From Hyphomicrobiaceae bacterium (GTDB taxonomy: Bacteria; Pseudomonadota; Alphaproteobacteria; Rhizobiales; Devosiaceae): a stretch of DNA of 64,000 bases. Where the stretch lies: assembly GCA_020638095.1 (NCBI GenBank), contig JACKJF010000004.1:874310-938309 (forward strand), written 5' to 3'. The notes under the pieces were generated by a model. It worked only from the letters and a program-made list of their open reading frames with translations, was not told the DNA's origin and ran no database searches. The position numbers and the translations under genes were made by a program. Numbering within the stretch: the first letter of the stretch is position 1; each line of letters begins with the position of its first letter. This document shows, piece by piece, positions 8,422-19,263 of this stretch.

Positions 8422-9102
8422 GTGCGTCACATCACCCGCAACCTGGCTGCCGCCATATTGATCTCGATGCTGGCGCCCGCCGTTGGCCTTGCGCAGGATG
8501 GCGGTGTTAATGTCCAGCTTCCACTATTGGACATTCAGAACCTGACCGTCGCCAAGATCATCAACATCGACAAGGCCTATACGGATCAGTATGGCGGCAA
8601 CGCCCCGGCGCCCTTCCGCCTTTACGTGCCCGAAACTGGCGGCGTCACGCCGCTCTACCACACGCCCGAGGCCGGTTTTGACACGCTGATCCAGATCAGC
8701 TTCGTCACTGAAGACCGCAAACTTGTCGAGAATATCCGCTTTACGCCCATGACCATCGGCACGGGTTCGCTCGATGAACGCCAGCAGGTCATGCTGCAAC
8801 TGATGCGCGACAACGTCTTCAAGGGCTTCACCGACGGCTACGAGGACGTCAATTATGTCGGCGCCCGCGCCACCAAGGTGAATACCTATGACGCCGTAGA
8901 GGTGCTCGGCATCTACACCGATCCCGATTTCGGCAAGATGTACCTGCGCATCGTCGGCATCCTCAATCCGGATTCCGAGGATACCGTCTTCGCCATCGCC
9001 AACGTGGCCAGCGAACAGATGAGCCTGCCCACCCCGGATGATTTCGACAAGACCCGCGGCGGCTACGTGCTCTCGAAGTTCGAATTCCTGCCCAAGGAGT
9101 AA
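8422..9102 (+). CDS. Secreted protein of unknown function
   Basis: I do not recognise a family. The 226-residue product has a signal peptide (about 1-26, ending VGLAQ) and a soluble acidic body with motifs FRLYVPETGGVTPLYHTPE and DYDxxGARATKV-like segments around 150-165. The GTG start at 8422 is set by a near-perfect AGGAGG Shine-Dalgarno 5-6 nt upstream; no ATG is placed as well. It is a periplasmic or exported protein with its own transcript, divergent from the GyrI-like gene. Confidence 0.75.
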   Translation: MRHITRNLAAAILISMLAPAVGLAQDGGVNVQLPLLDIQNLTVAKIINIDKAYTDQYGGNAPAPFRLYVPETGGVTPLYHTPEAGFDTLIQISFVTEDRKLVENIRFTPMTIGTGSLDERQQVMLQLMRDNVFKGFTDGYEDVNYVGARATKVNTYDAVEVLGIYTDPDFGKMYLRIVGILNPDSEDTVFAIANVASEQMSLPTPDDFDKTRGGYVLSKFEFLPKE

Positions 9103-9136
9103 GGCAGCCGAGCAATTCCGGCCCGTTCGGTAAAAG

Positions 9137-9424
9137 TCAGCCGAACAGGCGGTCGCCCTGCTCGTCAACGATCTGGCGGCCTTTTCTCAGAGCCATGTCG
9201 CTGGCGACATCGGCCGTCGTCAGCCGGTCTGCGCGGATGAAGCGATGGATCTTTTCCTCGCCGCCGACGAACTTCGAGATTTCCCCGCAAAGCTGAAACT
9301 CGCCGCCTGCCCGCATTTCGATGGCCCGGATGGTGAAGTCCTTGTAGGTCTCGGTGCCGAGCACCTTGTCGCCGCCAGCGCCGCCATCATCCCCGCCACC
9401 GAAGAGCTTCTTGAGAAAGGACAT
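9137..9424 (-). CDS. HlyU family protein
   Basis: This 95-residue protein matches the HlyU family: MSFLKKLFGGG at the start, YKDFTIRAIEMRAGGEFQLC, and a C-terminal MALRKGRQIVDEQGDRLF. In Vibrio, HlyU activates hemolysin genes, but many alphaproteobacterial members are small uncharacterised proteins of this length. I set the start at the ATG that produces the conserved MSFLKKLF. Whether it acts on the RTX genes at 35-48 kb is unknown; they are not adjacent. Confidence 0.82.
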   Translation of the reverse strand: MSFLKKLFGGGDDGGAGGDKVLGTETYKDFTIRAIEMRAGGEFQLCGEISKFVGGEEKIHRFIRADRLTTADVASDMALRKGRQIVDEQGDRLFG

Positions 9425-9490
9425 TTGAGCCTCCGACTTGTTCGCTTCGCCCAGCAAACCTTGTTTGCGCCCCGCGCGCAACTCAAACCG

Positions 9491-9823
9491 TCACGTCGTT
9501 TGAGCGGCCAGGCTCTCGCCGAATACCGCCATGGCCTCGATCATCGGGCCGAGCGCGAGGCCGCGGTCGGTCAGCGAATACTCGGTCTTGGGCGGAACCG
9601 TCGGATAAATGGTTTTTGAAACAATCCCGTGTTCGGCCAGCATGTTGAGCCGTTCCGCGAGCATGCGCGGGCTGATGCCCGCCAGCGACTTCTGCAATTG
9701 GGAATAGCGTTTGGTCCCCGACAGCAGGTCACGAATGATGAGCGTCGTCCATTTGCCCGAAATGATGTCGGCCGTCCGCGCCACCGGGCAGTCCGGCTCG
9801 CAACTACCTTCGAGACCAAGCAT
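9491..9823 (-). CDS. HxlR-family transcriptional regulator
   Basis: This 110-residue protein is a complete HxlR winged helix: CPVARTADIISGKWTTLIIR, LLSGTKRYSQLQKSLAGISP, RMLAERLNMLAEHGIV and TEYSLTDRGLALGPMIEAM. The N-terminal Cys near the start (CEPDCPVAR) is the position used for thiol or aldehyde sensing in characterised members. The ATG at 9823 follows GGGGGAAGAG; a TTG further up is less likely. It is divergent from a small membrane protein gene, and the shared intergenic region holds an inverted repeat, suggesting autoregulation and control of that neighbour. Confidence 0.88.
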   Translation of the reverse strand: MLGLEGSCEPDCPVARTADIISGKWTTLIIRDLLSGTKRYSQLQKSLAGISPRMLAERLNMLAEHGIVSKTIYPTVPPKTEYSLTDRGLALGPMIEAMAVFGESLAAQTT

Positions 9824-9862
9824 CTCTTCCCCCGCATCGGCTGCCAACTGACCGGCGCAGCG

Positions 9863-9895
9863 CTATAAAAATTGTAACTACTTCCTTTTCTATAG
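9863..9895. promoter_or_regulatory. Candidate HxlR operator between divergent genes
   Basis: An imperfect inverted repeat with CTATA and TATAG arms flanks a TTGTAACTACTTCC core between the HxlR gene and the divergent membrane protein gene. GTAACTA-like half-sites are typical of HxlR binding sites. Assignment to this regulator is by position only. Confidence 0.4.
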
Positions 9896-9944
9896 TGCGC
9901 GACCTATGTCCCGTCAATCGCAGACGCAAAGGAAAGGAACTCTG

Positions 9945-10337
9945 ATGCGCCGATTGAAAATCTTGCTCTGGATCATTGCGATTTCACAGCTGGTGCTGGG
10001 CGCCCTCACCCTTGTTGCCCCGGCCACTTTCTTTGGCTGGATGGGCCTGACCCCACCGCCGGCCGACAACAATTACATGCTCGGAATGCTCGCCGCCCGC
10101 TTCTTCGCCTACGGCATCGGCATGATCTGGCTGACCCGCCAGCAGGAACCGGCCCTGTTCTGGATCAGGAACATGGTTTTCATCCAGGCCATCGATTTCG
10201 CCGTCGGGGCCTTCTACCTCGCGACCGGCGCCATCGGACCGGCAACCGCGGCCTTCCCCATGTTCAACGCTGCCATTTTCGGCTCGCTGCTTTGGCTCTG
10301 GAGCCGCCCGCGGCAGAGGGTTGCCACTGCTGGCTGA
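9945..10337 (+). CDS. Small integral membrane protein (four TM), unknown function
   Basis: This 130-residue protein has four hydrophobic segments, starting LLWIIAISQLVLGALTLVA and including MLAARFFAYGIGMIWLT. I do not recognise a specific family; the layout is similar to small DUF4345- or DoxX-like membrane proteins. The ATG at 9945 follows AAAGGAA. It is the divergent partner of the HxlR regulator and probably its target (inference from arrangement). Its downstream neighbour rpoD converges on it, separated by a strong hairpin. Confidence 0.75.
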   Translation: MRRLKILLWIIAISQLVLGALTLVAPATFFGWMGLTPPPADNNYMLGMLAARFFAYGIGMIWLTRQQEPALFWIRNMVFIQAIDFAVGAFYLATGAIGPATAAFPMFNAAIFGSLLWLWSRPRQRVATAG

Positions 10338-10343
10338 AAAAGA

Positions 10344-10366
10344 AAGGGCGGCCACAGGCCGCCCTT
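10344..10366 (-). terminator. Intrinsic terminator of rpoD
   Basis: A 10-bp GC-rich stem (AAGGGCGGCC with GGCCGCCCTT, loop of 3) is followed on the minus strand by TTTCTTTTTC. It lies 25 bp beyond the rpoD stop and could also block readthrough from the convergent gene. Confidence 0.8.
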
Positions 10367-10390
10367 ATCCAGGATTTCTCGTTGTGCCAC

Positions 10391-12400
<2,010 letters not shown>

Positions 12401-12628
12401 CAAAGCGTCTCCAACGACTCCGCGCCGCTTCTGCGGCCGGGGCGGTTAAGATATGGTGTTGCGGACCGGCGTCCAAAACCCTGATCAAAGGAAAGAATTC
12501 GTCTGTTCACTCGGGGCTGGCACTCGTGTGGCAAGCTCATACGCCGTCTCGTCTCGCGCACCGCACACCGGCAGGCGAATCGCTGCACGATGATACGCAA
12601 AAAAGCGCGCAACGCCGACGGCTTCTTT

Positions 12629-14554
12629 TCAAAAGCCGGGTGCTGCACGTCCCGATAATGAACCAAATCCTTCGATCAGCGCTTCTGTTCCGTCCACGCT
12701 AGCGATCTGATTCTGAATGTCTTTCAGCCGTTCAAACGATTCTTCGCTCGGGTCTTGACCCAGCGCCAGTTCGGCTGCCTTGAGCTCTCTATTTAGCTGA
12801 ACCGACTTGTAATGCAAGGCCAGCGCGTGATGAAATCCGGTCTGTGCGTCAATCAGCGCAATGTCCTCGCCCCACTGCCAGATGCCCTGACGCCGCAGCA
12901 ATTCGTCCATCCGCGCCATCTCGTCGCCAAACCCGATGGCCGCGACGTTCGCGCTGAGCGGCTGGTCAAGTTCGGTTCCACCCGACCCGATCATATCGAT
13001 CAAAAGGCCAAGGAGCTTGCGCGCCTCCGGTGACTCGAAGTCAAGTGCGGCGAGCCGTTCCATCTCGGCCTCTGCGAGGCGCGGATGGTTGATCAGGCTC
13101 ATCAGGATCACCGCTTCCCGCGCCCCGATCGCCGTGCCCGCCGACCCGCGCAACAGCGGCGAGTTTCTGAGCGAATCCGACACGACGCGCTTGGGGCTCG
13201 CGCCCGCAAAGGGCCGTCCCCGTCCGCCGCCCGAATAGGGCCGCCCGCCCTGCCAGTTGCCGCGGCGGCTGGACGTGAACAGCGACTGGATGCGCTCATC
13301 GATCGCCTGCTGATAGTGGCGCCGCACGCTCTGGTCGCCGATGGTCGCGACCTTGGCGCGCAGCCCCTGTTCCAGCGCCGCTCGCGCTTCGGGCGTTTCG
13401 GGCAATCCGCCCGCCGTCTCGACCGCCCAGACGCTGTCGACCAGTGCCCTTGCGCCTTCGATCTGCTGCGCAAACGCGCTGGCGCCGGACCGCTTGATCA
13501 GATCGTCCGGATCAAGCCCATCCGGCAATGTCGCCACGCGGATCGATTTTCCGGGCTGAAGCATTGGCAGAACCACGTCGAGCGTGCGCGCCATGGCCCG
13601 CTGGCCCGCATCATCGCCATCAAAGCAGAGAATGGGCGTGTCGGTCATCCGCCACAAGAGCGTCAGATGCTCCTCGGTCAGGGCGGTACCGAGCGGCGCC
13701 ACCGTTCCCTCATAGCCGGCCCGGACCGCCGCGATCACGTCGAGGTATCCTTCGACAACGATAACGGGCTGCCCCTCACCCGCCGCCTTGCGCGCCAGGT
13801 CGCCATTGTAGAGCGTCAGCCGTTTCTTGAAGAGCTCGGTCTCCGGCGAGTTGAGGTATTTGGCTGGCACGTCGGGACTGAGAGCTCGACCGCCGAAGGC
13901 GATCACCCGCCCGCGAAAATCGCGGATCGGAAAGATAACCCGGTCGCGGAAGCGATCATAGGGCAGCGCCGCATCCTCGCGGACCACCACCAGCCCGGCC
14001 GCATCCATCAGTTCGGCGCTGACCCCGTTGGCGGCCAGATGTTCCTTGAGCCCGTTCCGGCTGTCCGGCGCATAGCCGATGCGGAACCTGACCTGCTCTT
14101 TCGCGCTGACCCCGCGCTCGTTCAGATAGCCGCGCGCCCTGGCCCCGATATTGTGGTTGAGCGCCGCCTCGAAATACCCGGCGGCCATGTCCATCACGTC
14201 GTATAGGCTCTTGCGCGCCTGGTCGCGCTCCTCGGCCTTTTCGTCACGCGCCGGCATCGGCACCCCGGCAAGACCGGCAAGCTTTTCCACCGCCTCGGGA
14301 AAGCTCATGCCGCCACGCTCGGTCAGAAACCGGAAATGGTCGCCCGTCACCCCGCAGCCGAAACAGTGATAGATGCCCTTGCGGTCGTCGGCGTGAAAGC
14401 TCGGCGTCTTCTCGCCATGAAACGGGCAGCAGGCCCAATAGTCGCCTCGTCCCGGCTGGCTCTTGCGCTTGTCCCACTGCACATATTCGCCCACGACCTG
14501 CGAAATGGGCAGGCGCTGACGGATCTCGTCCAGAAAGGTATCGGAAAAGCGCAT
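12629..14554 (-). CDS. dnaG: DNA primase DnaG
   Basis: DnaG makes RNA primers at the replication fork. The 641-residue protein has the N-terminal zinc ribbon CPFHGEKTPSFHADDRKG followed by CFGCG (C-H-C-C ligands, about residues 42-70). It also has the RNA polymerase core and the TOPRIM fold, with IVVEGYLDVIAA (catalytic Glu) and CFDGDDAGQRA (metal-binding Asp residues). The C-terminal third, after a Gly/Arg-rich linker (GGRPYSGGGRGRPF), is the helicase-binding region expected to contact DnaB. It precedes rpoD in the same orientation. Confidence 0.98.
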   Translation of the reverse strand: MRFSDTFLDEIRQRLPISQVVGEYVQWDKRKSQPGRGDYWACCPFHGEKTPSFHADDRKGIYHCFGCGVTGDHFRFLTERGGMSFPEAVEKLAGLAGVPMPARDEKAEERDQARKSLYDVMDMAAGYFEAALNHNIGARARGYLNERGVSAKEQVRFRIGYAPDSRNGLKEHLAANGVSAELMDAAGLVVVREDAALPYDRFRDRVIFPIRDFRGRVIAFGGRALSPDVPAKYLNSPETELFKKRLTLYNGDLARKAAGEGQPVIVVEGYLDVIAAVRAGYEGTVAPLGTALTEEHLTLLWRMTDTPILCFDGDDAGQRAMARTLDVVLPMLQPGKSIRVATLPDGLDPDDLIKRSGASAFAQQIEGARALVDSVWAVETAGGLPETPEARAALEQGLRAKVATIGDQSVRRHYQQAIDERIQSLFTSSRRGNWQGGRPYSGGGRGRPFAGASPKRVVSDSLRNSPLLRGSAGTAIGAREAVILMSLINHPRLAEAEMERLAALDFESPEARKLLGLLIDMIGSGGTELDQPLSANVAAIGFGDEMARMDELLRRQGIWQWGEDIALIDAQTGFHHALALHYKSVQLNRELKAAELALGQDPSEESFERLKDIQNQIASVDGTEALIEGFGSLSGRAAPGF

Positions 14555-14634
14555 GGGGCTAGAGATAGGGGAAGCCGTCGCAAAGCGCCAGCATACGGCC
14601 CGGAATTATCCCCATTCGAAGATTATGCAGGCGA

Positions 14635-15096
14635 CTATCTGTCCAATATCGCCGGCCAGTACATGTCAGCCTTTTCGATATAGCCGTCCGGGTCTTTCCG
14701 CCACTCCTCGCGCACACCGAGCGAAAAGTTGAGATAGAGCCGGCCGTTATGGATTGACCACGCCTCGGGCACCGTCGTCGCGATGGCGTTATGGGCCATG
14801 GCGAAGGCGCAGTAGCCACCATAGCGCGGGAAATAGGTGTCCGGGTCGGCAAGGAACGTTTCGCGGTTGGCCTCCGACGCGAACTGGACGATGGCGCCCT
14901 TGTACGTTGTCGCAATCGCCGCGTCGCCGGGCACCTTGGTACCGTCGGTGAAGTATCCGACCGGATCAAATCCTTCGTTGAAAAGCTGGTTGCTCGAATT
15001 GGCGTAGACTTCGGGCGTCTTGGCGAAAACCACGCGCGGCATGACGAGCGCCGCCCCGCCAAGCCCCATGCCGATCAGTGCCGTTCTGCGTTTCAT
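14635..15096 (-). CDS. YHS-domain secreted protein
   Basis: This 153-residue exported protein has a twin-arginine-like signal MKRRTALIGMGLGGAALVMP. A YHS domain follows: NEGFDPVGYFTDGTKVPGDA, VQFASEANRETFLADPDTYF and PRYGGYCAFAMA. YHS domains often bind copper or iron or act as heavy-metal modules; the conserved Cys in GGYCAFA is present. The ATG at 15096 follows a very strong GGAGGAGATGA ribosome site. It is transcribed in the same direction as the NnrU gene 94 bp upstream, possibly in one unit. Confidence 0.87.
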   Translation of the reverse strand: MKRRTALIGMGLGGAALVMPRVVFAKTPEVYANSSNQLFNEGFDPVGYFTDGTKVPGDAAIATTYKGAIVQFASEANRETFLADPDTYFPRYGGYCAFAMAHNAIATTVPEAWSIHNGRLYLNFSLGVREEWRKDPDGYIEKADMYWPAILDR

Positions 15097-15189
15097 TTCA
15101 TCTCCTCCAGAATTTACGAGGACCCTAGCCGCGCCCGCCGGACATGAAAAATCAACCCGCTTCACAGAGCCGCGAGGCACCGCCGCCGC

Positions 15190-15756
15190 TCAATAGGGGC
15201 TGACCCCAAACAGCCACCCGTGCAGCACGAACGCAAAGAGGCAATAGGCGGCCAGCCCGATGACAAGCGCCATGAGGTCGCCGCGTATGGTCTGGAAAGG
15301 CCTCACCGGCTCGCTGTGACCGACCGACCAGATTAGCGACCAGAGTGAACTCAGCGAAAAAAGGCCGAAGAGGCTAACCGAAAGCGCGTCGCCGTTGGCC
15401 AGAAGATGACCGGCCGACCAGAAAAGCAGGCCCACAGGCAACGGATAGCGCACAATCCGGCGGATCCAGCCCGCTGGTGCTGCAAGCGTCCCCAGAACCA
15501 CGAAAGCGATGGCCGACAGGACCCGGTTGGCATCGGCACCCCAGTCAGGCGGTAGATAGATGTCGGGCGCGTCCGGGCGAAGCGCCATCCAACCCATGAC
15601 GATCAGGCTAACCCCGACGAGCGACAGAGCGGAAAAGCCCGCGATCCATGTTCCAAGCCCAAACCGGCCGATCATGCCTTGGCGGAAGTTGGGCGCAACC
15701 TGGCGCACGTGATGGCCGCAAAAAAAGACAATCAGCCCCAGAACGTACCAGACCAT
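15190..15756 (-). CDS. NnrU family membrane protein
   Basis: This 188-residue protein has five or six predicted membrane segments and the NnrU signatures GLIVFFCGHHVRQVAPNFR near the N-terminus and VRYPLPVGLLFWSAGHLLAN in the middle. NnrU was named from denitrification gene clusters, and related proteins occur in carotenoid isomerase (Z-ISO) families with haem; its enzymatic role in bacteria is unclear. The ATG at 15756 is preferred to an in-frame TTG six bases earlier. No denitrification genes are nearby. Confidence 0.87.
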   Translation of the reverse strand: MVWYVLGLIVFFCGHHVRQVAPNFRQGMIGRFGLGTWIAGFSALSLVGVSLIVMGWMALRPDAPDIYLPPDWGADANRVLSAIAFVVLGTLAAPAGWIRRIVRYPLPVGLLFWSAGHLLANGDALSVSLFGLFSLSSLWSLIWSVGHSEPVRPFQTIRGDLMALVIGLAAYCLFAFVLHGWLFGVSPY

Positions 15757-15785
15757 CGGCAACCCTCAGCGCGGATGGCGGACCA

Positions 15786-16340
15786 TCAGAACCCCTTATG
15801 GTAGAGATGCCAGGCAAGACCGAACAGGCCAAACGAAAAGAAAACGGCCAGCACCCCGCCGAGAATGACAAAAAAGCTCGCCGCCGCCACCGGCGCGAAG
15901 AACAACAGCAGCCCGAAGAGGATATAGAGGGCGCCGTTCAGCACCATGGGCCAGATGCGCACGTAGAATTCGCGCTCGCGCGTCACGAGATAAATTTCCA
16001 TCGCTCCGACGATGATGGCCTGCGCCCCAACCATCCAGATGATGATCGTGGTGGTCAGCAGCGTCGCCAGAATCGGGCTCATCAGGATGAGAAAGCCCAT
16101 GATGATCGAAAGCGCGTTGCGCACCACGTCGAACCAGAAATTACCCGTCTTGGCGCCGCCGAACGTCACGGCCCAGAGACCAAGGACGCCATCGACGAGA
16201 AAGATGACCCCCGCCATCACGACAAGGATCGCGAGAGCCTGAAGCGGCCAGATAGCCGCGAAGAGTCCGGCGACCAACATCAGGACCGCCCGAAGTCCGA
16301 TCGAAATCGAACCGATCCGGCTGCGCTTTTCACCCGTCAT
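15786..16340 (-). CDS. HdeD-like (DUF308) membrane protein
   Basis: This 184-residue protein has six hydrophobic segments in paired repeats, as in the HdeD/DUF308 family: GLRAVLMLVAGLFAAIWPLQ, VMAGVIFLVDGVLGLWAV and NALSIIMGFLILMSPILATL. E. coli HdeD is linked to acid resistance at high cell density; the molecular function is unknown. It is in a run of minus-strand genes with GatB/YqeY 25 bp upstream and NnrU 29 bp downstream, so an operon is likely. Confidence 0.85.
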   Translation of the reverse strand: MTGEKRSRIGSISIGLRAVLMLVAGLFAAIWPLQALAILVVMAGVIFLVDGVLGLWAVTFGGAKTGNFWFDVVRNALSIIMGFLILMSPILATLLTTTIIIWMVGAQAIIVGAMEIYLVTREREFYVRIWPMVLNGALYILFGLLLFFAPVAAASFFVILGGVLAVFFSFGLFGLAWHLYHKGF

Positions 16341-16365
16341 GCCTACCTCCCCGTCTCGATCAGCA

Positions 16366-16818
16366 TCACGCCCCGAGCTTCGCTCTGACCAGTCCGGATG
16401 CCTTGCCGAAGTCGATCTGCCCCGGATACTTCGCCTTGAGCGCGGCGATCACCCGGCCCATGTCCTTAACGCCGGCCGCACCCGTTTCCGCTACAGCCGC
16501 ACCAATCGCCTTGTCGAGCTCCGCCGCACTGAGTTCCTTTGGCAGGAACTCCTCGATGATCGCGATTTCGCCGCGTTCACGCTCGGCCAGTTCCTCACGG
16601 CCATTCTCCGCGTAGATTTTGGCGCTTTCCTCACGCTGTTTGACCATCTTTTGCAGCAGCGCCAGAATTTCCTCGTCAGAAATCTGGTCCTTGCCCTGCC
16701 CGCGCGCATCGATGTCCCGGTCCTTGAGCGCCGCACTGACAAGCCGCAAGGTAGCTGTGCGCAACGTATCGCGCGCCTTGAGGGCTTCAGTCAGGCTGGA
16801 ACGGATTCTGTCGCGCAT
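16366..16818 (-). CDS. GatB/YqeY domain protein
   Basis: This 150-residue cytoplasmic protein is a standalone YqeY domain: MRDRIRSSLTEALKARDTLR, LVSAALKDRDIDARGQGKD, IAIIEEFLPKELSAAELDKA and GVKDMGRVIAALKAKYPGQI. The same domain forms the C-terminal tRNA-binding part of GatB amidotransferase, so a role with tRNA is plausible but unproven. It is often found near carA, dnaG and rpoD in alphaproteobacteria. Here it is divergent from carA, with 175 bp between the start codons. Confidence 0.92.
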   Translation of the reverse strand: MRDRIRSSLTEALKARDTLRTATLRLVSAALKDRDIDARGQGKDQISDEEILALLQKMVKQREESAKIYAENGREELAERERGEIAIIEEFLPKELSAAELDKAIGAAVAETGAAGVKDMGRVIAALKAKYPGQIDFGKASGLVRAKLGA

Positions 16819-16993
16819 CGGGGTCCTCCTTCGGATCGGCTCAGCCTACACCCTTGCAACCCGGTCCTGCCAGTCCCATCAACAGAGAATATTTCTATAA
16901 TAATTTCAATATCTTGCAGACGCAACGTGACTCGTTGACGGAAGCGGAGCCTTACCCTATGTTCCGCGCAAATTCTGCCCCAAGAGTGTTCCG

Positions 16994-18205
16994 ATGACCG
17001 GCTGGACCAGCAAAACCCCGACCGCCCTGCTTCTGCTCAACGACGGAACGCGTCTCGAAGGGTTTGGTCTTGGCGCAACCGGACATGCGGCGGGCGAAGT
17101 CTGTTTCAACACGGCGATGACCGGCTATCAGGAAATCCTGACCGACCCGTCCTATGCCGGGCAGATCATCACCTTCACCTTCCCCCATATCGGCAATGTC
17201 GGCACCAACGCCGAAGACATCGAAACGGTCAACATGGCGGCATCGAGCGGCGTCCGCGGCTGCATCCTGAAGGCCGACGTCACTCACCCGTCAAATTATC
17301 GTGCGGCGCAAAAGCTCGACCTGTGGCTGAAGGCGCGCAACATCATCGGCATTTCCGGCATCGACACCCGCGCACTGACCGCCCGCATCCGCGAAAAGGG
17401 TATGCCCAACGGTGTCATCGCCTTCGCGCCCGACGGCAGGTTCGACGAAGCCGAGCTGCAGGCGGCCCTCAAAGCGTTTCCGGGCCTTGAAGGTCTCGAT
17501 CTCGCCAGGGAAGTTTCGACCACCCAGACCTATGAATGGGACGAGACGCCCTGGGTCTGGAACGAGGGCTATGGTCAGCTCGCCGATCCGAAGTTTCACG
17601 TCGTCGCGATGGATTTTGGCGCCAAGCGCAACATTCTGCGCAATCTTGCCGCCAAGGGCGCGCGCGTGACCGTTGTTCCCGCCAATGCGAGGGCCGACGA
17701 TATTCTCGCCATGAACCCCGACGGCATCTTCCTTTCCAACGGGCCCGGCGACCCCGCAGCGACGGGCGTCTACGCCGTTCCCGAAATCCGGAAGCTGATC
17801 GCCAGCGGCAAGCCCGTCTTTGGCATCTGCCTTGGCCATCAGCTGCTTGGTCTCGCGCTCGGCGCGAAGACGGAAAAGATGCATCAGGGCCACCACGGCG
17901 CCAACCATCCGGTCAAGGACCTGACCACCGGCAAGGTCGAGATCACCTCGATGAACCACGGCTTTGCCGTCGATTCCACAACGCTGCCTGCCGGCGTTGC
18001 CGAGACCCATATTTCGCTGTTCGACGGGTCCAATGCCGGCATTTCCGTCGACGGCAAACCGGTCTTTTCGGTGCAGTATCACCCCGAGGCCTCGCCCGGC
18101 CCCCACGACGCGCACTATCTTTTCACGCGCTTCACCAACCTCATCCGCGTGCAAAAGGGCCTGCCCGAGGAAACCGAGTCCGTGCCTCTCGCCGCCGCAG
18201 AATGA
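16994..18205 (+). CDS. carA: Carbamoyl-phosphate synthase small subunit
   Basis: CarA hydrolyses glutamine and passes ammonia to CarB for carbamoyl phosphate, used in arginine and pyrimidine synthesis. The 403-residue protein has the CPSase small-chain N-domain ([38 protein letters not shown]) and a class I glutamine amidotransferase domain. The catalytic Cys is in [18 protein letters not shown], and the His/Glu pair is in [13 protein letters not shown]. Its stop overlaps the start of a GNAT gene as ATGA. carB is about 12 kb away instead of adjacent. Confidence 0.98.
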   Translation: MTGWTSKTPTALLLLNDGTRLEGFGLGATGHAAGEVCFNTAMTGYQEILTDPSYAGQIITFTFPHIGNVGTNAEDIETVNMAASSGVRGCILKADVTHPSNYRAAQKLDLWLKARNIIGISGIDTRALTARIREKGMPNGVIAFAPDGRFDEAELQAALKAFPGLEGLDLAREVSTTQTYEWDETPWVWNEGYGQLADPKFHVVAMDFGAKRNILRNLAAKGARVTVVPANARADDILAMNPDGIFLSNGPGDPAATGVYAVPEIRKLIASGKPVFGICLGHQLLGLALGAKTEKMHQGHHGANHPVKDLTTGKVEITSMNHGFAVDSTTLPAGVAETHISLFDGSNAGISVDGKPVFSVQYHPEASPGPHDAHYLFTRFTNLIRVQKGLPEETESVPLAAAE

Positions 18206-18669
18206 ATCTCAGCGACAGACTGCACGTCCGTGACGCGGTCGAGGCTGACCTGCCCGCCATCATTTCGCTCATTCTCGGCGGCGCCGCCATCGCCAATCAG
18301 CACGGCAATCTGAACCCCGACGATCCATCCCTCGTCGAAACCTTTCGCTTGATCGATGCCGACCCGCGGCAAAGGCTCGTCGTCATCCAGCTCGACGGCC
18401 AGTTGGTCGCGACCATGCAGATCACCTATCTCCCCTATTTCGCCTCGGGATCGCGCTGGCGCGCCCAGTTCGAGAGCGTCCACGTCCGCGCCGACATGCG
18501 TGGGCGCGGCATTGGCGAGTGGCTGATCCGCTGGGCCATCGCCGAGGCCCGGCAGTTTGGCGCCGGCATGATTCAGCTGACGTCGAACAAGGCCCGCAAG
18601 GACGCCCACCGCTTCTACGAGCGTCTGGGCTTCGACCGGTCTCATGAAGGCTTCAAACTGAAGCTTTGA
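18202..18669 (+). CDS. GNAT family N-acetyltransferase
   Basis: This 155-residue protein has a complete GNAT fold: [20 protein letters not shown] at the start, acetyl-CoA loop [18 protein letters not shown] (motif A) and [14 protein letters not shown] (motif B). Its ATG overlaps the carA stop by 4 bp, so the two are translationally coupled. It lies in another frame over the 3' end of carA, which is why its start is set from the coupling and not from a separate ribosome site. The substrate (protein or small amine) is unknown. Confidence 0.9.
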   Translation: MNLSDRLHVRDAVEADLPAIISLILGGAAIANQHGNLNPDDPSLVETFRLIDADPRQRLVVIQLDGQLVATMQITYLPYFASGSRWRAQFESVHVRADMRGRGIGEWLIRWAIAEARQFGAGMIQLTSNKARKDAHRFYERLGFDRSHEGFKLKL

Positions 18670-18774
18670 ATGCCTGCGGCACTTTGGCCGCAAAGGTTAC
18701 AGGGGTTTAATTTGCTCCCTGCGCCCGCCTTTGCCTAGTTGAGCGCAATTCCTGCTCGAATGTTGAGGCAAAAA

Positions 18775-19263
18775 ATGACGACCCCCGATCGCTATACCTG
18801 GACGCAGATTGCGCTGCACTGGCTCATCGCCGCGCTGGTTTTGTTCGAAATCTTCTTTGAGCGTTTTGCTCAGGCCGGCGAGCATGCCATGCGCGGCAGC
18901 TCGCTGCTGAACCCCGTGCTGGTGACAAACCCGCACTTTCTCGTCGGACTTCTGATCCTCGTTCTGACGCTTTGGCGCGTCGTACTCCGCTTCATGCGTG
19001 GCGCCCCGGCAGCGCCGGCCGAGGAACCGACAATCTTCCAGTGGGCCGCTAAACTCGCCCATCTGGCCTTCTATCTTCTGTTGTTCGCAACGCCGATCAC
19101 CGGACTTCTGCGCCTCGCGATCCGCTCACGCATCATCGGCGAGCTGCACGAATGGGCCAAACCGGCCTTCCTCATTCTCATCGCCATTCATGTCGTCGCG
19201 GTCCTCGTTCACCAATTCCTCTGGAAGACCAACGTCTTCGGCCGCATGATCGGGCGGGCCTAG
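18775..19263 (+). CDS. Cytochrome b561 family protein (paralogue 1)
   Basis: This 162-residue four-helix di-haem membrane protein of the bacterial b561 type probably moves electrons between quinol and a periplasmic acceptor such as superoxide. Helix 1 has YTWTQIALHWLIAALVLFEI with the haem His in ALHW. Further His residues are in VTNPHFLVGLLILVLTLWRV, AKLAHLAFYLLLF and ILIAIHVVAVLVHQFLWKTN. The ending NVFGRMIGRA matches the second b561 gene at 29.6 kb (NVLMRMLGRA). The ATG at 18775 follows TTGAGGC. Its stop overlaps that of the convergent next gene. Confidence 0.9.
   Translation: MTTPDRYTWTQIALHWLIAALVLFEIFFERFAQAGEHAMRGSSLLNPVLVTNPHFLVGLLILVLTLWRVVLRFMRGAPAAPAEEPTIFQWAAKLAHLAFYLLLFATPITGLLRLAIRSRIIGELHEWAKPAFLILIAIHVVAVLVHQFLWKTNVFGRMIGRA

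Noticed and set aside
13085..14206. A 373-codon plus-strand frame inside dnaG
   Set aside because: It is antisense to conserved DnaG motifs and has no family resemblance.
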